Position numbers and translations under genes: made by a program | The notes under the pieces: model-generated | Seen by the model: the letters and a program-made list of their open reading frames with translations, nothing else | What the model was told of the DNA's origin: nothing | Database searches by the model: none | Part shown: one piece after another, positions 46,601 to 55,200 of the stretch | How the letters are laid out: every line of letters starts with the position of its first letter | Numbering within the stretch: the first letter of the stretch is position 1 | Source: Gracilariopsis chorda | Taxonomy: Eukaryota; Rhodophyta; Florideophyceae; Gracilariales; Gracilariaceae | Assembly: GCA_003194525.1 (NCBI GenBank) | Contig: NBIV01000342.1 | Span: forward strand, 1 to 64,000 | Length of the DNA stretch: 64,000 bases | Reading direction: 5' to 3'

Positions 46601-48080
46601 ACGTGTCGCGCTTTCTCATCATTGGCTGGCACTGCAGTCAATTTAGGCACCTAAACACAAACCCCTACGGCTCCACATACTCTCGGCGCCGCGGCGCGCC
46701 GTGGTTCTACGAGCGCCATTGCGAGCGCAAGCGAGCAAAGTGCTCGGAGAGCCTCCGAACGCCACGAAATACACAAAGCTACAAAAACAACGCGGCGCAC
46801 AGCGCCGCCCACGGCCGAAGGCCGTTTCCACTTTTCTCTCCACTATAAGTATTTATACGCGTATGAGGGGGGTGTTCTTGATTGAATGGAAGCGTTGCGC
46901 CATAAAATCCTCTTCCACGCCCCCGTTTGCCCATGCAAATCGCCCATTTGGCGCAACGCCTCCCTACCATTTAAAAAATTCAGCAGCAGCAGCAGCAGCA
47001 AAGCTTCCTGCTTACTGGCTGGCACTCCCATAATGACTGCAGTGCCACCCAGTTACACAAAGCAACGTGTCACGCTTTCTCATTACTGGCTGGCACTGCA
47101 GTCAATTTAGGCACGTAGGCGCCGCGGCGCCCCGTGGTTCTACGAGCGCTATTGCGAGCGCAAGCGAGCAAAGTGCTCGGAGAGCCTCCGAACGCTACTC
47201 AATACACAAAGCTACAAAAACAACGCGGCGCGCAGCGCCCCCCACGGCCGAAGGCCGTTTCCACTTGTAGCCTCTTTAATGATCGAAAGACTTACCAACA
47301 GGACAAGGACGTGAACTTGGATCAAACATGGGAGAGATGGCAGCCTGAAGGGTGTGAGAGGTTCCAGGAATCAACATCCGATCGGGATAATTGTCTTGAG
47401 AAGTACAGGCATGCCTGCGGCCACGGCCGCACCCCAAACCACCTGCTGGGAGTCTGTGACCCACAAAGAGGTTGATAGCGAGTGACCCGTTTGGCTAACC
47501 CCCGGTACGGACCCATCTAAGAGTGACGCTTCATCGCAGAGGCGAAACTGATTGGTCTCGTGTGAAACCATGAAGTCAAAGTGTGAAGAGAATGGTCGAG
47601 GAATCATCCCAAGCAGTTACATTAGGGTCAAGAGACATCCCCCCCACTTATAGGGAAGCTTTCACACATTTTTGTTTTGCAACATCAATGAACGACCCCA
47701 AAGCACGAAGAAACCGCCAAAGCGACTTACGTGGCTCCTTCCACGCAGAAGGACCTGAATGGGCGTTCCAACTACCCTCATCGGTGGCAGCAGTCCGTGT
47801 TGGTGCGGAGGGAGCCCTGTGGCGAGGGAGCGCTTCTTCAGAACCATTCTGTGGATGAGCGAACGGGACACCTGCTCTGCTAGGTCCAGAAGAGCCCTCA
47901 ATTCCTCGGAAATACGGATCAAGAGGGGGAAAAAGATCGGCCAGTCTGCAGGAAGACCAGTGGACATCAAGGTAGCGCGAAAAAATTCTGTGAAACGTGA
48001 ACTGACCGGAATCAAAATTACCAAACGGAATGGAGATCAATCGTAGAAGATAAAAGGAATGGGGCTTTTCAGGCGACCAA
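43641..48080 (-). pseudogene. decayed antisense ORF of gypsy1
   Basis: Minus-strand coding remains between the chromodomain and the 3' LTR, homologous in place and sequence to the intact antisense ORF of gypsy2. Best blocks: QEFEYFRR near 45150 (gypsy2 AEFRYMRR, residues 273-280), and YVPRPSCWQHYEV...TPPV at about 44900-44830, which matches gypsy2 YVPIPPWWSHLEA...LPPV (residues 318-341) at ten of 24 positions without a gap, then a matching I-D...G-W. The probable N-terminal part lies at 48080-47269 and the C-terminal Pro/Ser-rich part ends at 43641. Many frameshifts; interrupted by the tandem repeat 45465-47268. Function unknown. Confidence 0.6.
45465..47268. repeat. four-unit 431-470-bp tandem repeat rich in hairpins
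   Basis: Units begin at 45465 (433 bp), 45898 (470), 46368 (470) and 46838 (about 431). Units 2 and 3 are almost identical; unit 4 has a divergent first third. In unit 1: stem CAACACCCCACTC/GAGGGGGGTGTTG (45465-45477, 45498-45510), stem GGGAGGCGGTGCGCC/GGCGCAACGCCTCCC (45520-45534, 45583-45597), palindrome GGCGCCGCGGCGCC (45745-45758) and ACGGCC-GAA-GGCCGT (45871-45885). A CAG run varies from 4 to 6 copies. No coding potential of note. It lies inside the antisense ORF of gypsy1. Confidence 0.92.
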
Positions 48081-48429
48081 AAAAGAAAAACCACTGAAAG
48101 GGTCACCAATCTCACGGGGAAGACAGCTTAAAGGGTAAGATGAATCAACTGCAAGGAAGACGTTGCCTAGCCTCGAAGGGTCAGACGCAAGCCATAAGGT
48201 AAAAGGCACACTCTACTAACCGGAAGGGAGCCTTGTGTTATGGAGAAAAGATAAACCATGTGGTTCCTATTGACCGCGAGTAGGATGAAACGCTGACGGT
48301 TGAGCAGGCTCCTGAATGGTGCCGCGCACGCTGAGCCACTAAGTGTGATCAAGTTGCTGCCAGAATGGTTTACCGATGCTAGCCACTGGGCCATAGTGTG
48401 CAGCCACAAAATCTGGCTTGTCGGTAGAT

Positions 48430-48983
48430 GGGAGTCTGTAATTCTGTGAGATCAGACCACGTGGGCACTGCAACGCACGCTGTACGAATTGGTTAGTACA
48501 CCAAATGGATAAGAGTTGCAAGCAAGTTAGAGTACTAATCTATTTCATCAGTTTAGAAAGGTAGTGACACTCTGCTACTGTGACAGTGTGACATGAAGAG
48601 AGGACCGACCCCAACGTATGCCATTTAGCTAAGCTCACCTGAGGTTGAGCTTCAGTTACTCTTAAAAAAGCCACAGCGCTCTGTCTCCAAGAGTGGTAAA
48701 TGTAAGCACATACTCCCTACTTCTGATACACTTTGGATTTTAAGTTCAATCTTTTGGTTTTGATAAGAATATTCCCACTCTACTATCTCGTGCGCGCCAT
48801 ACGACCAACACTACCAATTGGTTAAAGTCAGCCTGCATGGCCGTCTCGGGCCTTTAGTGGTTTGGTGCTGCCACCATCCTTTGTATATCCGACTTCTACC
48901 CTCCAGATTGAGCCGCCCTCTCATTAAAGGTTATTCAAACAGACTATTCATCTGGTACTCGAAATCCAATTTTTTGTATCACA
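48430..48983 (+). repeat. 3' LTR of gypsy1 (outer limit approximate)
   Basis: Counterpart of 33420-33976; ends ...GTATCACA at 48983. No matching 5-bp duplication could be fixed because the left LTR start is unclear. Confidence 0.75.
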
Positions 48984-49545
48984 AAAGGCGAATGACGCGA
49001 GATGGCAAACAGCAAATGGGCTATTGTTTCTGAATTTCAGTTTTTACACACCGCCTACCCATCTGTGTTACCTCGCAGCCAGTGTGTTCTCAACAATGCA
49101 CCAACTCGAAGACTAAACGGAGATTTTATGCTATCGGTATTCACTGGACGTCCGAGAGATGTTCATCCTTCTGCGATTATTATAAACAAACAGTTGAAGA
49201 CTGTGGAAGGTTTCGAAATGATACTGCAGACGTCTATCAAAGACGTGGAAACTTGACAAAATTCTTCCTTCAAGCTGCATAAACACTTCGCTGAGCGAGT
49301 CTAAGAGACAAAGGAAAGCTGCCGTTGACTCCCAAAACCGTCGGACCGGCTATTGACCAATACCATTTGCCAAAGGGGATTTTGCTCTTCGTGGTATTCT
49401 GCAGAGACATGCTGGACTATAGAAACATTCGAAAAATGTTTCGAATAAAATAGAACGTGTAAAACGAATTTAAACGTATTCGAAACGAGACAGCGTTCAT
49501 AAAAAGTTCGAAAATCACAGTTCAGATGTTGAACTGGAAGGCCAT
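48984..49545. other. unassigned stretch with short inverted repeat
   Basis: A Cys-containing plus-strand frame (49082-49282) and a further segment near 49350-49450 (GILLFVVFCRDMLDYRNI) look protein-like but match no family I know. ATTCGAAA/TTTCGAAT (about 49430-49449) is a perfect 8-bp inverted repeat in an AT-rich patch. Confidence 0.3.
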
Positions 49546-50530
49546 CTCAAATCAGTGCGAACCACGAAAAAATGGCTACAAGGTATCTTGTGCCGCGACG
49601 CCAGCAAAAACGAGGCGATAATCTTGCGCGCTGCCGCCGCCGCCACTGCCATCGAAGCATCCACACATAACCCCCGCTGCCGCGCCTGTGCGCACTGGCG
49701 TCGAGTCGCAACGCCTCCCGGCCACCGTCGCTGCCATTGTAACGTTTGCTAGCGCTTGTTTCCACGCATGCAGACGTTTCCAATGGTCGCCACAGCTGTG
49801 CTCGCCGCCGAGGTTATACTTCCGCACCCAACCGCACGCTGCTGCATATTTGCATGCCACAAACGCCGCGTTTGTTCTCGCTACCGCCGCTGAGTCTGCG
49901 CCTACAGTCAGCACGCCATCGCCGACGACGTTTGCACTCGCTGCTTCTGTGTCTGCCTTTGCCGCCAAGGCGCATGTGGCCGTTGCCGTCGCATCTGAAT
50001 CTGCCGCTGCCGCGCTTGCACAAGCCACCGTTTTATCTAATTCTGCAGCAGATGAGCCTGCAGCCGCAGCCACGTTTGTGTATGTCCTTGTCCCACCTGT
50101 GACAGCCGCAGCCTTGTCTTATCCTCTGCCACGGCGGCTGCACGCGCCGCCGCCACGTCTTCGCCAGCCAAAGATAAGTCACCGGTCCTCCTCGCTACCG
50201 TTTCTGCTCTCATTCTTCATGCACGCGTTCACCTCCGCCTTTGGATGCCCCACAAGTGGGTTGCGGCTCTTGCACGCACCTTGCAGGCACGAATACCCAC
50301 CACGTTGCATGTCGCCGCCACTATGTCTGCCCTTCCGTCACTGCCGAGCCTGTGAGTGCCGCCTCTGCCACGTTAGCGCCCATGGGCGCCTCAGAAATGC
50401 CCCCTTGAGCCGCGTCCGTCGTTTTCTAGTTGGGTATCGTTTGCTGGCATGTAAAGTTAGAAACCCCGTCTTCTTACGCGTCCTGGGTGCGCCCTGAACC
50501 GCGAGGCCGTGCTTTTATCGCAGCGAGCCG
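49546..50530. other. GC-rich, Ala-codon-rich island
   Basis: Dense GCC/GCT/GCA codons give Ala-rich frames on both strands: plus 49688-50497 (269 codons, Ala-rich middle then Pro/Cys/Arg-rich) and minus 50073-49576 (165 codons). Neither has a recognised domain. The composition differs sharply from the AT-rich neighbour at 49400-49545. It could be low-complexity coding sequence or a decayed simple repeat; the strand is undecided. Confidence 0.4.
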
Positions 50531-50731
50531 CAGAGCAGAACATCTTATAAATGCTGCGACCATGCGTACACCGAGCAAAAAAAGACGTCACCCCTTGAAC
50601 GTGTTCTCAGTTACGGGACTAGCGTTAGAGTAGGCTGTTACATTGCAGTATTTACGGAGGACCTATTCAGAACTATTGAAGACGACGCTATTGGGTATCA
50701 CATGTGGTGTTCCAATCTGTGACAAAGAGGT

Positions 50732-51494
50732 TTAAATGAGGACTTGCTCGTCATCCCATCCATCTTCTTCGACTGCAACAGTTTCAGGTTCGTCACTAAT
50801 TTCCTCCCCTTGTTCCCCATTGAGTTCAAGTACTCACACCATGAGTTTGCTAAATGCTTCACTTCGCTTATGGATCAAAGTACGGCGGAGCACTGTTGAC
50901 TTGTGGGCTACTGCAACTTGGCGTTCCAACGAGAGGTCCGCCATTTGACACCGCTGTGCTGAGAGCACTCGCTTCCCAGTTTTTTGATTGCGTTCTACAG
51001 CAGCAGTTGACGCCGGGGCACGATAGACCTTCTCCAAAGCCGCAGCCACGTGTGGAAGCTTCTCCTGAATTTGACCCCAAATGTAGCGTGGTTGGAACTC
51101 TTTAAAACGAGTCAGGAGAGCACAGGGATTCACGTTAAGCTCAAGATATTCGCCCAAGAGGAACTGGAAATGATATTCATCCGTCGCCAATGTTTCTAAA
51201 GCAGAATAAAACTGCTCAGTAACTGCTCCTTTGTCGAGCTCTAACGATGATGTGCCAAAGTGAAGGGATGGAAAATCATTGTAGCATGGATCAAAATGAA
51301 TGGCTAACTGGTAAACAGGGTTGTATACGCGATCCCAACGGCAATAGAGTGAAGATTCCAGAATCTGTTTTTCCGCAGCGTTGAGGAAAGAAGATGCACG
51401 CATTGTCCATAAAGTAGCCACGAAGGACGCATAAGCATCAGCCATGGTTGCGCAATCACTTCCTAAGAGACACATGAACGTCGCAAATGGATAG
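50732..51494 (-). pseudogene. hAT-like transposase, C-terminal half
   Basis: Minus-strand frame entering from the TSD at 51494: YPFATFMCLLGSDCATMADAY, then NPVYQLAIHFDPCYND, EFQPRYIWGQI, and the dimerisation-type motif APASTAAVERNQKTGKRVLS near 50980 (compare PASSAASER in hAT C-termini). An in-frame TGA at 50834 is followed by a further open acidic tail (ISDEPETVAVEEDGWDDEQ) to the TAA at 50732, so TGA is probably a nonsense change. The other half lies beyond gypsy2 at 62875 and onward. Confidence 0.7.
51490..51494. repeat. target-site duplication of gypsy2, left
   Basis: GATAG, identical to 62870-62874. Confidence 0.9.
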
Positions 51495-52396
51495 TGAAGT
51501 GCAATCCTCAAGGAGGAAGACTCAGCGATGCCCTGTGGACTTGGTGTTTTTGCCGCTTTCGCGTGTTTATGATTACTACCGCTATTAACGGGTGTCTCAG
51601 CCCTCAGCGGATCCGCACTGTGCACCAGGTGCACACCTGTGCATGCGCCGTGTGCCACCCAAGGCGTGAGTGGACCACGTGTGACACAGATAGTCAAGAG
51701 GAGGTTGGCACCACGGTGTGGACATTTAGTTAACTTATATTTATTATTTATTATTTATCTACGCTACAGTATGGAGATTACTACACTATATAGTGGCTCG
51801 GCGACCTCGCCCTGACACTGAGTAAACTTCCCCAACCAGGGTTCTTTGCTCTAAGTCTTTTCCGCTTTCGCCAGTCTTCTACGCTCCTCGGAGGTAAAAC
51901 CGCGTTACTAACGGTAGACCTATCCACCCTGCGTCACTAGGAGTATCACCGCCTTGGGCACTTGTCACGTAATTCACTACCGTCGTGTTCTCGCCCCTGT
52001 ATAGGGTTCCTTTGTACCTTTTTCCGTGGTCCCGTTGGCCCACACCCCCGTCGCCCCCAATCGGGCACCCCCCGTATTCCCCTTACCCCACTCTCGTGGT
52101 TTCTACCCCTTTGTGTGGTTGCTCGTCACCGCTGACGCGTGTCTCTCGTGCCGGTATCCCGTGACGTCTTCCCCCACTTACGTGGACTCGTACTCCTTGG
52201 AAGGGCTGTTTTCCCATTCGTGGTGATCCTAATCCTACCGTTTCAACTCTCCCCGCTTGGCGTGAGGGTGAGCCTCGGCTTTACAACCCGACTTCGTCGT
52301 GCTCATCCGGAGAGGCTCCGTTCGCTGTGTTACCCTCCAGAGGAGAAGATTCCGAACGTCTTCGTGTGTTGTCCCGCTTGCAGGTATTGCACTACA
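51495..52396 (+). repeat. 5' LTR of gypsy2 (902 bp)
   Basis: TGAAGTGCAATCC...TTGCACTACA. An AT-rich TTATATTTATTATTTATTATTTAT stretch (about 51735-51758) could serve as a TATA region in the sense direction. Ends three bases before the primer site. Confidence 0.95.
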
Positions 52397-52399
52397 AAG

Positions 52400-52419
52400 T
52401 GGTCTCCCGACCTAGAATC
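52400..52419 (+). promoter_or_regulatory. primer binding site of gypsy2
   Basis: TGGTCTCCCGACCTAGAATC complements a tRNA 3' end GATTCTAGGTCGGGAGACCA. G72 (paired with C1) plus discriminator A are eukaryotic tRNA-Tyr identity features, so tRNA-Tyr is the likely primer. The tRNA itself is inferred. Confidence 0.7.
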
Positions 52420-52511
52420 GGAAACGGTTAGGTTTTGTATTACCTCTCCTCGGAGATTCACTGTCCAAACTTTTGGTTTCTTACCACTTCGTGGGAGTTT
52501 TTGGTCTACAC

Positions 52512-54625
52512 ATGTCTCGGCGACCATCCTCCGCCGAACCCGTTGTCACGCAGAGTCGTTCCGTCAGTGACGTGGAACAGGCAGAGATCTCGAAGGTCCC
52601 CGCTGGCCACCCTCGACGTGCCACTTTGAAAGGCAAGTCGAAGGTCCAAGACTCGTCGAGAGCCGAGAAACCCCCGCCTAAGGCGTTGAAGAACGCTCCC
52701 AACTCTGGTGTCGACCCGGCTTTTGCCGATGTAGCTGCACCCCGGAGGGGAGAACCCGATACCGACGCCCCCCTAGTGTCCAAGCGCAGCTTGATGAGGT
52801 GCGTGAAGCACACAATACCCTCGTGGAGGAGTTTGAAGTGCTGCGTGTCAGGTTTGATACCTCTTCTATGAAGGATTTGGCTGAGGACATTCGCCTTTTA
52901 AGGGAAGATGTCAACACTGTGCTGGAATGTTTTGGTGGTCCTGCCAACTATGTTGAGAATGTAGAAACCCGATTTGATCGTGTCAGTGCCCGTCTGAGGA
53001 CGTTGGAGCAAACTATCTTGATGGATGACAACGTCCTGGGTGAGGCCGCTGCTGCCTCGCAAAAAGCGAAGCGCGAGAAGAAAGATTCTACCCGCCGCAC
53101 TCGTAAGAAGCAGCCCAAGCACGATCCCGACTCGTCGGATTCCTCCCTGTCTTCACAGGATTCTCACCATTCAGATGGTTCGGTGTCGTCGGATTCTTCG
53201 TCGGACGATGATCGTCGCCGACGCCCGTCCCATTCTAAACGGTCTTCTTCCACCCAAGGTGTGATTCGCCCCCGGAGGAAGGGGAGGAAGCACTTAGGAT
53301 TGAGGGAACTCAAATGTACTAATCCTCTCTACAAGAGGTTGGTATCATACCGATATTATCGGCTTGAGAACTCCTCATTGGATCGTACACCCCGTGGTAC
53401 GGGTAAGGTGAAGGACTGCATAAAGCGTATGCAGCTTTCCATTCGTAACCAGTCCTTTTCTGGAGAGGATCCCATATTGGTGTTAGACTTCCTCGGACGG
53501 TTCGTTTCCGAAGCGGACATACTTGGTATGAACGAAGGACAGGCGTTTATTGCCCTACCGTATTTTCTACGTGGCCTCGCCGAAGATCAATACAACTCTG
53601 TAAGAGGTTCTTCCCGAGCCTCCGAAGGAGGTGTACCGTGCTGGCCGGAAGCGGTTCAGTACCTCTTGCGATCCTACGCGACGAACAACGCTCTTCAAGT
53701 GGCTATTCTCGCTTTACGCGATACCCGCCAGAAATCTGGAGAGACAGAAACCGAATTCTCGGTACGCCTTAATAAGGCTTTGTACAGGTGTGGCAATGTT
53801 TACTACTCTGGAGAGCGCTGCACCATGTACATCGATGGATTGGATCCGGCAATCCGTACGCTGGTGGCCCGATATCGGGAGGATCGTCGTAACACCACCT
53901 ACCTGGAGTTGATTCAACACGCGCAAGCGGAAGTTGATGCACTTCGAGCTCGTATCCCTGCATCGAAGTCTCGTCCCGCCAAGGCGTTGATGATGGAAGC
54001 CAGTTCACCATCTTTATCGCTAGCAGCGAGTGGATGCCCTTCAAGGGACTACGATAACGTGTACCTGGCTCAATCCGGTGCTCAGTCTATTCCGACCACG
54101 GAACTGCCGTCCACGACGGATGTGTCCTACGACACAGCTCAGGAGCATTCCCTGCTGTATGTTGACGGACCCCGTGTCCACGGACCTCGCATTCCCTATG
54201 CGAATGGTGCCCTCCGGCAGAGTCGTCCCGGATGGAAGGATTCCCGCCCAGCGGTGAGAAACACGGATGCTCGTTCCGGTCAGCCGCCCCCACGTTCTGG
54301 AGTCTTATGCCACATATGTTACGAACAAGGTCACATTTCACCGGACTGCATCCTCACTTTGAGAGAAGTAACCCGAGTGATCAGTAACTATGAAGCCCTT
54401 ACTCCAGCGGAGAAGCAGACCGTTCCGATTGCATCGTACTTACGGGCGAAGACGGACTTCCCCCGGAATATCCCGGATACGAACCCGCCACACGCGTTGC
54501 TTTCTCCTGCTGAGCAGGTCACTAACCCCCGTCTTGTTCGACAAGACACCCCCGCTAGCGCTCCACTGCTAGTGGCTCAGGATTCTGAGACCCCGCCTCA
54601 GGCGGAACGGGCTCAGGAAAACTGA
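52512..54625 (+). pseudogene. gypsy2 Gag, with a -1 shift at a C6 run
   Basis: ATG at 52512 (MSRRPSSAEP). The first frame runs to about 52773. Coding then continues one base back at GCCCCCCTAG (PSVQAQLDEVREAHN...) to the TGA at 54623. Adding one C would give a continuous frame. Regions: Ser/Pro-rich start; coiled coil (VREAHNTLVEEFEVLRV); Lys/Arg then Ser/Asp-rich stretch (53060-53260); capsid-like part (GEDPILVLDFL, GLAEDQYNSV); zinc knuckle CHICYEQGHISPDC (CX2CX4HX4C) near 54310. The shift may be programmed, a mutation or an assembly error. Confidence 0.85.
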
Positions 54626-55200
54626 TTTCGGGAGTCACCCCTACGGGAGAGGCGCCCTCAGAGTTGAGGTTGAAGGCGCCGGAGGCGTCACTGCCTCGCT
54701 TCCCGGTCAAAATCTTTACTAGGAAACAGGCCGTCTCAGACGTGAACTCTGAACACTTTAGTGTTCTGCATCGACCATGGAAACGTGTTCGAAACAACCG
54801 GTTCCCGGACAGAGTTTTGGTAATGTCCAAGAGAAACTACAAGGTATATGCTGACCTTGGCCTTTCCACCCAGTTTATGGTGCGAGTTCTCACTGTTTTG
54901 GACACAGGTGCAGGCCCGAACTTCATCGTTGAGTCGCTCCTGCCACCGTCGTTGCAGTCTAAGATCCGCCATGGCGTGATACCGGATGTCGCAGATGCCA
55001 ATGATAACCCGTTATCAACGGTTGGGACAATCGACCTGGTCGTGCGCCTTGGCTCCTTTCTTGTGAAACTCACCTTTATTGTTTGTCGGAAACCTGGGAC
55101 TCTATAAAGCTCCGCGTTGCCGCGTCTGTCCAACTTCCACCGGAATCCCAAGTTTGGGTACGAGTCACTTCCCGTCAACACGGTTTACGAGTAATTCAAC
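54626..55200 (+). pseudogene. gypsy2 retropepsin-type protease, damaged
   Basis: Pol continues in the -1 frame relative to Gag; the Gag stop TGA at 54623 lies in the overlap. The protease box LDTGAGPNFIV is near 54895-54930. The frame meets TAA at 55105. The linker (QLPPESQVWVRVTSRQHGLRV, about 55130-55195) is in another frame, then the pol frame returns at about 55198 (NVLVANLGSTRQ). Part of the usual protease C-terminal half seems missing. Confidence 0.75.

Larger units (their letters stand above)
33420..48983 (+). mobile_element. old Ty3/gypsy chromodomain element gypsy1, nested insertions
   Basis: Direct LTR repeats (about 33420-33976 and 48430-48983) flank, in order, a primer site, split gag, RT, RNase H, integrase, a GPY/F-like module, a chromodomain, and a decayed antisense ORF. 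Two foreign blocks lie inside: a PIF-Harbinger transposon in gag and a tandem repeat in the antisense ORF. Integrase catalytic Asp codons read Asn and several stops are present, so it is dead. The outer LTR limits are approximate. Confidence 0.82.

Noticed and set aside
45761-47033. 110-112-codon frames within the tandem repeat
   Set aside because: They repeat with the satellite units and contain CAG-run Ala stretches; no sign of coding selection.
45464-47268. CRISPR-like array
   Set aside because: Units of 431-470 bp repeat throughout with no unique spacers; eukaryotic transposon setting.
51495-51697. N-terminal part of the long minus-strand frame starting MTICVTRGPL
   Set aside because: It lies within the gypsy2 LTR (repeated at 61968-62170); only the part beyond the LTR border belongs to the hAT-like gene.
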